A stretch of 64,000 bases of DNA, from positions 588,772 to 652,771 of the forward strand of contig CAVUNL010000031.1 in the NCBI GenBank assembly GCA_963742795.1, given 5' to 3'. Below the pieces are notes generated by a model. It was not told where the DNA came from, made no database searches, and was given only the letters and a program-made list of their open reading frames with translations. Positions 43,736 to 52,143 of this stretch are shown here, piece by piece. The DNA comes from Palsa-504 sp963742795. Its GTDB lineage: Bacteria > Actinomycetota > Actinomycetes > Streptosporangiales > Streptosporangiaceae. Numbering within the stretch: the stretch's first letter is position 1; every line of letters starts with the position of its first letter. A program made the position numbers and the translations under genes.

Positions 43736-45157
43736 ATGACCGCGAAGCGCCGCACCGCATGGACCTTCGCCGTGACCTCGACGGCCTTGTTCATGGCCTC
43801 GCTCGACAACCTGGTGGTGACGACCGCGCTGCCCTCGATCCGGGCTCACCTGCACGCCTCGCTCCAGGGGCTGCAGTGGACGGTCAACGCCTACACCCTC
43901 ACCTTCGCGGTGCTGCTGCTGACCGGGGCCACGCTCGGCGAGCGGTACGGCCGCCGCCGGATGTTCGTCGCGGGTCTGAGCCTGTTCACCGCCGGGTCGG
44001 CCGCGGCCGCGCTCGCGCCCGGCATCGGCACGCTGGTCGCCGCGCGGGCCGTGCAGGGTGTCGGGGCCGCCATCGTGATCCCGCTCACCCTCACGCTGCT
44101 GTCGGCCGCGGTGACCCCGCAACGGCGCGGCCTGGCCCTTGGTGCCTGGGGCGCCGTCGGGGGCCTGGCCATCGCCATCGGCCCGCTGGTCGGCGGGGCT
44201 GTCGTCGAGGGCGCGTCCTGGCAGTGGATCTTCTGGCTGAACGTCCCGATCGGCATCGCGCTGATTCCCATCGCCCGGATCCGGCTCACCGAGAGCTACG
44301 GGCCGTCGACCAGCCTGGACCTGCCCGGCCTGGTGCTGGCCAGCGTGGGCCTGCTGGGCATCGTGCTCGGCGTGATCCGCGGCAACGACCACGGCTGGAC
44401 CAGCGACACCGTGCTGCCGCCCATCGTGATCGGCGCGCTGCTGGTGGCCGCCTTCATCGCCTGGGAGCTGCGGGCCCGCGAGCCCATGTTGCCCATGCAC
44501 CTGTTCCGCAGCCGCGCCTTCACCGCGACCAACGTCGCGTCGCTGCTGATGTTCTTCGGGATGTTCGGCTCCATCTTCCTGCTCGCGCAGTTCCTGCAGG
44601 TCGTCCAGCATTACAGCCCGCTGCAGGCCGGTCTGCGGACCCTGCCCTGGACCGGCATGCCGGTGCTCATCGCCCCCATCGCGGGTGCCCTGTCCGACCG
44701 CATCGGCGGCCGGTCGCTGCTGGCCACCGGCCTGGCCCTGCAGGCCATCGGGCTGGGCTGGCTGGCCGCCGTGGTCAGCCCCACCGTGGCCTACATCACG
44801 CTGGTCCCGGCCTTCGTGATCGCCGGCGTCGGGATGTCGCTGTTCTTCGCGCCGGTCGCCAACGTAGTGCTCAGCTCGGTCCGCCGTGACCAGGAGGGCA
44901 TCGCCTCCGGCGCCAGCAACGCGATCCGCGAACTGGGCGGGGTGTTCGGGATCGCCGTGCTCGGCGCGGTGTTCTCCGCCCACGGGAGCTATGCCAGCGG
45001 TACGGCGTTCGTCTCCGGCCTGGCCCCGGCGGTCTGGGTCGGCGGGGCCGCGGTGGCCGTCGCATCGGCCGCCGCCCTGTTCCTGCCGCGGATGCGCAAG
45101 GGCGTCGCGGGCGATTCCGCGGCCGAGCCGGTCCGCGAACTCGAAATGGCGCCCTGA
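43736..45157 (+). CDS. DHA2-type MFS efflux transporter (EmrB/QacA family)
   Basis: 473 residues from ATG 43736, AGGAGGGA at 43723-43730. Fourteen predicted membrane segments. Motif LDNLVVTTALPSIRAHL in helix 1, motif A GERYGRRRMF between helices 2 and 3, and motif C-like GPLVGGAVVEGASWQWIF fit drug:H+ antiporters of the 14-helix class. Controlled by the preceding TetR gene through matching operators. Substrate unknown. A strong hairpin follows the stop. Confidence 0.94.
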   Translation: MTAKRRTAWTFAVTSTALFMASLDNLVVTTALPSIRAHLHASLQGLQWTVNAYTLTFAVLLLTGATLGERYGRRRMFVAGLSLFTAGSAAAALAPGIGTLVAARAVQGVGAAIVIPLTLTLLSAAVTPQRRGLALGAWGAVGGLAIAIGPLVGGAVVEGASWQWIFWLNVPIGIALIPIARIRLTESYGPSTSLDLPGLVLASVGLLGIVLGVIRGNDHGWTSDTVLPPIVIGALLVAAFIAWELRAREPMLPMHLFRSRAFTATNVASLLMFFGMFGSIFLLAQFLQVVQHYSPLQAGLRTLPWTGMPVLIAPIAGALSDRIGGRSLLATGLALQAIGLGWLAAVVSPTVAYITLVPAFVIAGVGMSLFFAPVANVVLSSVRRDQEGIASGASNAIRELGGVFGIAVLGAVFSAHGSYASGTAFVSGLAPAVWVGGAAVAVASAAALFLPRMRKGVAGDSAAEPVRELEMAP

Positions 45158-45170
45158 CCCTAGCCGAATC

Positions 45171-45212
45171 ACGGGCCCGGATCCTCGCGCTGGCCGCGGG
45201 ATCCGGGCCCGT
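45171..45212. terminator. Terminator hairpin after the MFS gene
   Basis: ACGGGCCCGGATCC (45171-45184) pairs perfectly with GGATCCGGGCCCGT (45199-45212), 14-base loop. It lies 14 bases after the MFS stop and 74 bases before the stop of the convergent gene at 45286, so it may serve both. Confidence 0.8.
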
Positions 45213-45285
45213 AGCGTTACCGCTCGGGCGCAGTACCTCGACCATGTGGTCCAGAGCCACGCCGGGATCCTCGACGTGGGGCTCG

Positions 45286-46620
45286 TTACCAGCCCATGGC
45301 GTCCAGGGAGCCGCCGTTCTCGGCCACCAGCTGACGGGCCGAAGTTTCGGCGGAGGGCTTACGCGCCACCCGTTCGGTTACCAGGGCCCGGGCCAGGCTG
45401 TCGTCGCCGGCCCGCGCGGCCGCGGCGATGAGGGTCAGGTCGATGACGTCGCGCTGCGCGTGGCTCCCGCCGGCCGCGTTGGCCCGCGGCCGGATGTCGA
45501 TCAGCAGGTCGATGGCCCGGTCCGGACGACCCGCCGCGAATGCGCCGAACGCCTCGAGCAGGTCCAGGCCCGCCCGCTCGGCGGCCATCCGGTTGGTCGG
45601 CGCGGTCAGGTGCCGGTTGGCCAGGATTACCCGCTCGACCCTCGCCTGGTCGCCCGCCAGGCCGAAGGCCATCACCGCGTGCCAGTCGTTGAAGATGTAG
45701 ACCGGATCGCCGACCAGGTCGTCGATGTCGGCCGCGAGCTGCGCGGCCCGGTCGGTGACGTCGACACCGAACAGCGACAGCCGCCACAGCAGCGCGGCCG
45801 CGTCCACCACGTCGAGCCACTCGGTGGACCGCCCGGCCCGGATGGGGGAGTCGTACAGGGCAAGCGCCTCATCGATCTCCCCGAGTTCCAGGTGGTAGAG
45901 GGCCCGGTGCCACCAGTTGTGGATAGCGAAGAAGCTGCCGGACCAGTCACCGGCCGATTTGGTGAGGAACTCGACGCCGTCCCGCTGGCTGCCCTCCATC
46001 TCGAAGACGTGCGCCAGCGCGTGCACCGACCACACGTCCCTCGGGTTATGGTCCAGCGCGGCCCGGGCCCGGGACTCGGCCTGCCGGTAGGCCGCGTTCT
46101 CCTCCAGGCCGAACGCGTACATGCCCTGCACGTAGCCCCAGCCGGGCCGGCTGCGGGGCCAGGCGGGCAGCACCCGGGCGGCCACATCGCGCAACTCGAG
46201 CCGGTTGCCGAGGAAGAAGTACAGGTCCTGGGCCACCTTGAGTGCGAGCAGGTCCCGCGGATGGCACAGCACGGCCCGCTCGAGCGAGCGGGCGGTGGCC
46301 TCCCAGTCGCCGGCGGCCCAGGACCGGGCCGCGCGCAGATGATGGGCTTCCCGTTCGCCCAGGACCGCTGCATCCAGCTTCTTGACGATCTCGGCGGCCG
46401 TCGCGACACCCTCCGGGGTGGTCCCGTACAGCGCGAGATAGGCCCGGTAGATGTGGCCGAGCACCAGGCTGTCGTCGGCCGCGACCGCCGCCTCGGCGTC
46501 CGCCACGGGATCGCCGGCCAGCGCGGCCAGGTCCTCGACGGCCTGGTCGAGCAGCGCCACCGCGTCGGCGCTTCCCGCCCGGACCGGCGCCCCCCAGCGA
46601 TCCGCGAATGCCCTGCCCAT
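45286..46620 (-). CDS. Tetratricopeptide repeat protein, TTC38-like
   Basis: 444 residues from ATG 46620, GGGAGGT five bases upstream. Helical repeats run throughout: ALLWRLSLFGVDV, WSVHALAHVFEMEG and FFAIHNWWHRALYHLELGE are highly conserved in the TTC38 group. H-x-x-x-H and HNWWH motifs set the family apart from ordinary TPR proteins. Role unknown; bacterial members are often near drug or oxidoreductase genes. Convergent with the MFS gene. Confidence 0.85.
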   Translation of the reverse strand: MGRAFADRWGAPVRAGSADAVALLDQAVEDLAALAGDPVADAEAAVAADDSLVLGHIYRAYLALYGTTPEGVATAAEIVKKLDAAVLGEREAHHLRAARSWAAGDWEATARSLERAVLCHPRDLLALKVAQDLYFFLGNRLELRDVAARVLPAWPRSRPGWGYVQGMYAFGLEENAAYRQAESRARAALDHNPRDVWSVHALAHVFEMEGSQRDGVEFLTKSAGDWSGSFFAIHNWWHRALYHLELGEIDEALALYDSPIRAGRSTEWLDVVDAAALLWRLSLFGVDVTDRAAQLAADIDDLVGDPVYIFNDWHAVMAFGLAGDQARVERVILANRHLTAPTNRMAAERAGLDLLEAFGAFAAGRPDRAIDLLIDIRPRANAAGGSHAQRDVIDLTLIAAAARAGDDSLARALVTERVARKPSAETSARQLVAENGGSLDAMGW

Positions 46621-46740
46621 CTCGGACCTCCCGCCGCCTGGCGCGATTCTCATCGTGCCAGCCAGGTTTATCGCCACCTGAGAAGACCTGCAGGCAAAGC
46701 CTACCCATCAGGGGTCCGGTACAAATGCACAAGCGGCCAG

Positions 46741-47706
46741 TCAAGGTGAATCTTCGGTGCGAGGCTGGTCAAGGACCGGAGTGCCGGTCCGGGGCGGGTC
46801 CTTGTCGCGGGGCCCGGGCGCCCAGGTGGCGGCGATGCCGCCCAGGATGAGGATGCCGCCGGCCACCAACTCGGCCGACAGGCGCTCGCCGAGCAACACC
46901 ACCGCTCCGGCCACGCTGACCAGCGGTTCCAGGTACAGGAGCAGGCCGGCCCGCGGACCCGGCAGGCGGACGACCGCCAGGTTCCAGGCCAGCATGCCCA
47001 GAACGTTGCTGCCGAGGGCCAGGAACGCCAGCTCAGCCCAGGCGGCGGCCGGGAGGTGCTCGAGCTGACCCGGGGTTACCGTCGAGGCAAACGCGGCGTA
47101 GAACACGCTGCCCGCCACGGTGGACGCGGCCGTCGCGGGCACCGGGCCGCAGGCCCGGCTCAGCGGCCGCAGCATCAGGGTGTACGCCGCGAAGAACAAG
47201 GTGCCGAGCGCGATCAGGCTCACGCCCGCGAGTTCCCGCGAGCTCCCGCGCGACGACAGGACACCGGGACCGGCCAGGACCGCCACGCCGGCCAGGGCCA
47301 CCGCCGCGCCCGCCCAGGACCGTCGGCTCACCCGTTCGCCCAGGAACGCCGCCGCCAGCAGCAGTAGCCAGACCGGCTCGCTAGCCAGTACGAGCCCGGC
47401 GGTGGAGGCCGGAACCCACTGCAGCCCGATGGTGACCGGCAGGTTGTAGCCGACCATGCCCAGCAGTCCCGCGACGATCAGCCGCGGGACGTACTGCCGC
47501 CCCGGGCCGCGCAGCACCGGCCCGCACCAGGGGAGGAGCACGAGCGCGGCCACCCCCGTCCGGATCACGAGCAGCGGCAGCGGCGCCAGCTGCAGGACGA
47601 GGGCCCGGGTGGCCACGGGCGCCATGCCCCAGATGCACACGGCCGCCAGGCCGGCCCCCGTACCGGCCCGCGGACCCGTCGTCGCGACTCGCGCTCGTGG
47701 AACCAC
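46741..47706 (-). CDS. EamA/DMT-family transporter
   Basis: 321 residues, ten membrane segments in two EamA halves: AAVCIWGMAPVATRALV opens the first, and SLIALGTLFFAAYTLML opens the second. The motifs ASEPVWLLLLAAAFLGE and YLEPLVSVAGAVVLLGE are the duplicated helix 4/5 signatures. Likely exports amino acids or small metabolites. GTG start at 47706; a longer frame of the upstream CGNR gene overlaps its first 142 bases. Confidence 0.92.
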   Translation of the reverse strand: MVPRARVATTGPRAGTGAGLAAVCIWGMAPVATRALVLQLAPLPLLVIRTGVAALVLLPWCGPVLRGPGRQYVPRLIVAGLLGMVGYNLPVTIGLQWVPASTAGLVLASEPVWLLLLAAAFLGERVSRRSWAGAAVALAGVAVLAGPGVLSSRGSSRELAGVSLIALGTLFFAAYTLMLRPLSRACGPVPATAASTVAGSVFYAAFASTVTPGQLEHLPAAAWAELAFLALGSNVLGMLAWNLAVVRLPGPRAGLLLYLEPLVSVAGAVVLLGERLSAELVAGGILILGGIAATWAPGPRDKDPPRTGTPVLDQPRTEDSP

Positions 47707-48293
47707 ACGACCAAGCCTGCCGTAATCGCCTTATGCAGTTCAACCATTACATTGAGGATTAGTAGTAAAGCTGCGCGTCGCTGTCGCCGCCGGTGGTTGG
47801 CCACGTTGACCTGGTTGGCGCAGCGGAGCGAACAGAACCGGCGGCGACCGTTGCGCGAGACGTCCACGAACGCGCTCTCGCAGCCGTCCCGCTGGCAGAC
47901 CCGCAGCCGGAAGCCCGAGCCGTCGTCGATGACGTGGGCCAGCCCGCCCGCGGTGAGGGCCCGCACCCGGGCGGCTAGCCCGGCCCGGACCGGCGCATAG
48001 TGCAGGTGGAAGGGCCGGTCGTCGGTGTGGCGGACCAGCCGGGGTCGGCAGTCGGCGGCGACGAGCAGCGCGTCGGCCCGCTGCGCGCGCTCGGCCTCGG
48101 TGGCGGCCTCGAAGACCGTCCGCAGGCACCCGGCCCACGGCTGCAGGGCCCGTATCTGCCGCCAGGTCACGATCGGCTCGTGGACGTCGTAACTGGCCAG
48201 CACGGCGCTAAGGGCCGCCGGGTCTCCCGCCGTGTTATTCGCCATCCAGCAGGCAATATGCGCCCCGGCAACCGTGTAAGTATCGAACTGCAT
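47565..48293 (-). CDS. CGNR zinc-finger regulator (3' end uncertain)
   Basis: Starts MQFDTYTVAGAHIACWMAN at ATG 48293. The N-terminal ABATE-like region (~1-120) is followed by the CGNR zinc finger, with Cys residues in RVCQRDGCESAFVD and RRRFCSLRCANQVN; N and basic residues follow. The open frame then continues ~65 residues into the EamA gene in another frame, with no family support. The natural end is probably near 47760, so an indel there is possible. Likely a transcription factor. Confidence 0.8.
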   Translation of the reverse strand: MQFDTYTVAGAHIACWMANNTAGDPAALSAVLASYDVHEPIVTWRQIRALQPWAGCLRTVFEAATEAERAQRADALLVAADCRPRLVRHTDDRPFHLHYAPVRAGLAARVRALTAGGLAHVIDDGSGFRLRVCQRDGCESAFVDVSRNGRRRFCSLRCANQVNVANHRRRQRRAALLLILNVMVELHKAITAGLVVWFHERESRRRVRGPVRGPAWRPCASGAWRPWPPGPSSCSWRRCRCS

Positions 48294-48495
48294 AAGCAAA
48301 TTACAGCACGATCCCCGCCACGTTCGGGGGGCGCGTGTGCCACAACCCCCGCCTACCGGGGCATGTGTGCCCCGAGCCCCAAACGCCCGCCGGCCGCAGG
48401 TCGCCTGCTCGACCGCACTCGAGAACTCGCCGCCGCACTCGCCAACGCCGGCCCTGACCAAGACCGAGCCAGTCAGGCGGGTTTACCGTAGTGTC

Positions 48496-49122
48496 ATGCG
48501 GGGCGTCGCATGGTGGGGAGTAGTCTCTGCGGTCGCGGCTCCGGTCCTGTTGATCGGCGGGTGGACGGTGGCCGCCGGGCTGCAGCCGCAGTTCGACCCG
48601 GTGGCCGATACGGTCAGCGCGCTGGCCGCGATCGGCGCGACCGACCGGTGGGTCATGTCCCTGGTGTTCGTCCTGGTCGGCGTCTGCTACGTCGTCACCG
48701 CGCTGGCGCTGCGGCCAGCGAAAACCAGCGGGCGGATGGTCCTGATCGCGGGCGCGATCGCGGGCATGATGGTCGCGGCCAACCCGGAGCACGCCGGGGG
48801 CTTCGGCTCGGTCCCGCACTTCGTCTTCGCCTCGCTCGGGTTCGCCGGGCTGACCCTCTGGCCCGTCGCAGCCGCCAAGCGAGGCCCCGCGGTCCCGTGG
48901 GCCCTGCAGCCGGTCCCGGCGGCTGCGGCCGTCGCGGTGCAGTTCGCCCTGCTCGCCTGGTTCGGCACCGAGCTGATCATGGCAGGCAGGCAGGTCGGGC
49001 TGGCCGAGCGGGTCATGGGCGGCGCCCAGGCCGCCTGGCCGCTGGCGGTGGTGCTGTCCTGCTACCTCCTGGTCAGGGTGCCCGTCCCGGCCCGGGAGGT
49101 TAACCAGGCCAGCAACGCATAG
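48496..49122 (+). CDS. DUF998 family membrane protein
   Basis: 208 residues from ATG 48496 with about six membrane segments. PVLLIGGWTVAAGLQPQFDP, then VADTVSALAAIGATDRWVMS is the DUF998 signature (a conserved segment after helix 1). The last helix ends YLLVRVPVPAREV. Function unknown. Its last 61 bases overlap the end of the convergent PAP2 gene. Confidence 0.88.
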   Translation: MRGVAWWGVVSAVAAPVLLIGGWTVAAGLQPQFDPVADTVSALAAIGATDRWVMSLVFVLVGVCYVVTALALRPAKTSGRMVLIAGAIAGMMVAANPEHAGGFGSVPHFVFASLGFAGLTLWPVAAAKRGPAVPWALQPVPAAAAVAVQFALLAWFGTELIMAGRQVGLAERVMGGAQAAWPLAVVLSCYLLVRVPVPAREVNQASNA

Positions 49123-49682
49123 GCCATGGCGGCCGCCGCGGCGCCGAGCACCGAGCCGGCCACCACCTGCGCCACGCTGTGGTCCTTCACCGCCACCCGC
49201 GCCCAGCCGAGCAGCCCCACGAGCACGTAGCCACCAAGCACCAGCGGCCCGTACGTCAAAGCCAGGATCGTCACCGAACCAGACGCCACCGCGCAGTGGA
49301 TGGAGATCTTCCACACCGTGGTGATGCCGGCCAGCACCGCCACGCTGGCCAGCATGAAGGCCAGGTAGCCGGTCAGCAGGAGCGGCGCGCCCAGCACCAG
49401 CAGCAAGATCAGCCCGACCGCGACCGACCCGGTGATGAAGGCCAGCACCAGCAGCCGCGGGCGCCGCGCCCCCACGTTCCGGTCGCTCCACCGGCCGTGC
49501 CGCACACCGCGGGAGATGAACACGGTCGGCAGCACGGCGGTGAACAGCGCGGCCAGCAGCCCCCAGCCGATCCCCGCGCGCCCGTCGGCATGCCAGCCGA
49601 TCGCGACCACGGTGACGATAAGCCAGTTCTTGGGCTCCAGCCAGTAGGTGCACCGCCGGGCCCATGCTTGACGCGCGCCCAT
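49062..49682 (-). CDS. PAP2-type phosphatase family membrane protein
   Basis: 206 residues, membrane-embedded. The C-terminal part has the PAP2 phosphatase motifs: KISIHCAVASGS (motif 2 with His) and RVAVKDHSVAQVVAGSVLGA (motif 3, His acting on the phospho-enzyme with Asp replaced by Gln-Val context). Motif 1 (KxxxxxxRP) is only loosely present (RRPRL), so activity is uncertain. Likely acts on lipid phosphates. Overlaps the DUF998 gene tail to tail by 61 bases. Confidence 0.82.
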   Translation of the reverse strand: MGARQAWARRCTYWLEPKNWLIVTVVAIGWHADGRAGIGWGLLAALFTAVLPTVFISRGVRHGRWSDRNVGARRPRLLVLAFITGSVAVGLILLLVLGAPLLLTGYLAFMLASVAVLAGITTVWKISIHCAVASGSVTILALTYGPLVLGGYVLVGLLGWARVAVKDHSVAQVVAGSVLGAAAAAMAYALLAWLTSRAGTGTLTRR

Positions 49683-49705
49683 GGCCAGACGGTACCGTCC
49701 CCGGT

Positions 49706-50137
49706 ATGGCGGCGCGAAGCGGCAGGCAGTTCCTCGAGCGGCTATCCGCCGCCCGCGTCCACGTCGATATCCAGGGCGAGACGGTCACCGGGCACCTCAA
49801 CGATCATCCCGCCTTCCGCAACGTCATCGCCAGCTACGCCGACCTGTACGACATGCAGCACGACCCCGAACACCGCGACGCGCTCACCTACCCGTCCCCG
49901 AAGACCGGCGACCCGGTCGCCACCTCCTTCCTCGCCCCGCACACGCCAGAAGACCTGGACAAGCGGCAAAACGCGTTCAAGCTGTGGGCCGACCGGTCGC
50001 TCGGCATGCTGGGCCGGACCCCGGACTACCTGAACAGCGCGCTGATGGCACTGGCCTCGGCCGCCGACTGGTTCACCCAGGCCGACCCGGCCTTCGGGGA
50101 GAACATCCGCGCCTACTACGAGAAGGTCCGCGAAGAG
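49706..50137 (+). pseudogene. 4-hydroxyphenylacetate 3-monooxygenase (HpaB-like), 5' fragment cut at the junction
   Basis: From ATG 49706 the first ~144 residues match the start of HpaB-type FADH2-dependent hydroxylases: RQFLERLSAARVHVDIQGE, DLYDMQHDPEHRDALTYPSP, TGDPVATSFLAPHTPEDL and DPAFGENIRAYYEKVREE. Family members are ~480 residues. After GAAGAG (50132-50137) the family match ends at once and the base composition changes; the open frame runs on to 50206 with unrelated sequence. The oxygen and substrate sites are missing. Confidence 0.85.
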
Positions 50138-50332
50138 ACGACTCTACCCAGGGGCACTTGTGAAAAGGCTCATTGCAGTACGAAAGAGGCATGCGCTCGG
50201 CGGTAACCCATAGCGGTCGCCTAGACTGGACGTGCAGGTCATCCCACACCGACACAGCGGGTTCACAATTCGTGCACAAAATACACTCGAAAAGGCGTAC
50301 GAGACAATGTATCGGATGCTGCGAGATTTTAG
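50138..50332. other. Composition boundary (probable assembly junction)
   Basis: Left of ~50,138 the sequence is strongly GC-rich and actinobacterial. Right of it A/T rises sharply and genes are alphaproteobacterial. No tRNA, integrase, insertion-sequence end or direct repeat is visible at the boundary. Confidence 0.75.
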
Positions 50333-50578
50333 GTGCCTCAATATTTCTTCAAGATTAGAGCGTCAGATGGGGACTTTGATGATGACCCCCACGGAACGAA
50401 GTTGCGAAGCCTCGAAGCAGCATTTTCCTACGCAGAGCGCACGATCAAAGAATTACAACGTGACTGTGGGTTCGATAATCCAGGACTGATGATGATCGTG
50501 GAAGACGAGGCCCACCGAGCGGTTTTATCGTTACCCTTTTTCCCGGGTGCGCTTAGCAAGTCTCTGCTTCTTTCGTGA
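50333..50578 (+). CDS. DUF6894 family protein
   Basis: 81 residues from GTG 50333. It starts VPQYFFKIRASDGDFDDDPH and continues with a helix (LEAAFSYAERTIKELQRD), the usual DUF6894 layout (xYFFxxxxG then D-E-G-x-x-L and a helical segment). The family is frequent in Rhizobiales. Function unknown. First gene with non-actinobacterial codon use. Confidence 0.75.
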   Translation: MPQYFFKIRASDGDFDDDPHGTKLRSLEAAFSYAERTIKELQRDCGFDNPGLMMIVEDEAHRAVLSLPFFPGALSKSLLLS

Positions 50579-50741
50579 GGCCTCCGTTTACCCAAGGCGG
50601 ACACCGATCTAAAGAGCGACTTCACGGCACAATGCTGGCTTCCCGCACTGACTCACGGCAAAGATCCGTGAAGTAACTTGGCTAATCAGTCGCTCGATTT
50701 TTTCAAGTAAAGGACATACGACGTCGACGCGCCGCTTATAT

Positions 50742-51771
50742 CTATTTCGGGAAAGGCCCGGCCTCTTTTTTTGAGAATCCGATACGGTCGAGAGTTTCCT
50801 CCCAAAATGAAATTTCGCGGAGAACGCGCTGGTGAAGCGCGTCAGGTCCCTCATATACAGTCTCAAAGCCAACTTTCCGCAATTGAGCCTTGACTTCTTC
50901 CCGTTCAATAATCTCGCGAGTTTTTCTGGTGAGTACATCACCAACCGACGCCGGTATTCCGGCCGGAGCAACAAACATCAGTGACGTGTCTACGACCGCA
51001 TTGGGAATGCCGGCCTCAGCCATTGTTGGGACGTCCGGCAAGTCGAACCAACGAGATTTTCCAGTCTGCACCAACACCTTGACGTTTTCGGCATGAATAC
51101 GTTCGACCAGTCCTGCTATGCCAACAGCAGCGATATCAGTTGCGCCGGAAGCCGCTGCCATAAATGCTGGTTCAGAACCATCAAATTGCAGGTGAGCAAT
51201 GTTAACGCCGCTACGTAAATTCAAAAGCGCCAAGGCGATTCCGGACGAACTGCCGATTCCCGGTGAGGCGCAAGTGAGTTTGCCTGGAGATGATTTTGCC
51301 CGAGCAATCAGGTCGCCGACGCTCTCAATCCCAGACGATGCGGAGGTCACGATGATAGTGGGCGTTGACCCAAGATACGCGATCGGAGCAAAATCCTGGG
51401 GCGTATTGTATGAGGTGACCAACAAGCTTTTGTTGATCTGCGTATTGATAAGCGCCGCGTTGGTCGTAAGTAGGAGGGTATACCCGTTTGGCGCCGTCAT
51501 CGAGGCCGTTCGTACGCCGACGATTTCGACTTCGCCGACAATGTTCTTGACACGAACGTTTTGCCCCAGACTAACCGCCAATTCCGTTGCGAGCAGACGC
51601 CCGAGCTGATCTGTGGCGCCGCCTTCGGGAAATGGGACGATGATGGTAATGCTGCGCTCGGGCCACGCCGCAAAGGCTAGGTCGGTTGGGACCGCAGCGC
51701 CGACCGCCGCAGCCAATGCCAAAGGCAGTTACGGGTGCCGCCCACCGCAGGATGTTCGAAGTGGTCTTCAT
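50742..51771 (-). CDS. Tripartite tricarboxylate transporter receptor (TctC/Bug family), frameshifted near the start
   Basis: Periplasmic solute-binding protein. The ATG at 51771 opens MKTTSNILRWAAPVTA, then the frame must shift by one base at the AAA run 51721-51723 to continue LALAAAVGAAVPTDLAFAAW, a signal peptide. The mature part has WPERSITIIVPFPEGGATDQ, then APNGYTLLLTTNAALINTQI and FAPIAYLGSTPTIIVTSASS, all typical of Bug receptors. About 342 residues after correction. No TctA/TctB membrane genes are nearby, as is common for Bug proteins. The ligand, probably a carboxylate, is unknown. Confidence 0.88.
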
Positions 51772-52143
51772 GACCCGCACCACGCGATTGACTTGATATC
51801 TTGAATGCGCGCGCGTTAGTCCTGGCATTGGATCGAGAGTTTGCAACAAATTGGTGACAGCGCCTATGCCGTCGGCCAATCAATGTCTGCTTATGTGCTG
51901 TTGTCTAATCGTTGCTGAGGCGTCGAGCATATGTTTCGTCGAGGGGACGCTGCCGGGTGCATGCGGCACATCGCGGACGTTGTAGGCGCGCAACGGGACG
52001 TCCCCCCGAAAGCTGCCGCGAAAGTTACCGACCCGCGCGTCTGCTAAGGGCCAGGAGCGGCCATGCGCTATTGAAATGCGCGCCGTGATTTGCATCAATG
52101 CCTGCCAATTTGACAGATCATTCTCAATCCGGGGAGCGGCTCA
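51772..52143. other. Intergenic region between divergent genes
   Basis: About 370 bases. It contains the 17-mer GCGTCTGCTAAGGGCCA at 52037-52053, repeated at 57498. A short minus-strand frame (51880-52098) has PLRAYNVRDV, faintly like the end of a class III cyclase, but too little to call. GGGGAG near 52130 is the Shine-Dalgarno of the next gene. Confidence 0.4.
52037..52053 (+). repeat. 17-bp dispersed repeat, copy 1
   Basis: GCGTCTGCTAAGGGCCA, identical at 57498-57514. Both copies are in non-coding sequence of the alphaproteobacterial part; variants of this phrase are common between genes in Bradyrhizobium as far as I recall. Confidence 0.5.

Noticed and set aside
51880..52098. Adenylate-cyclase remnant (PLRAYNVRDV)
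   Set aside because: Only about ten residues resemble the cyclase end; too short to support.
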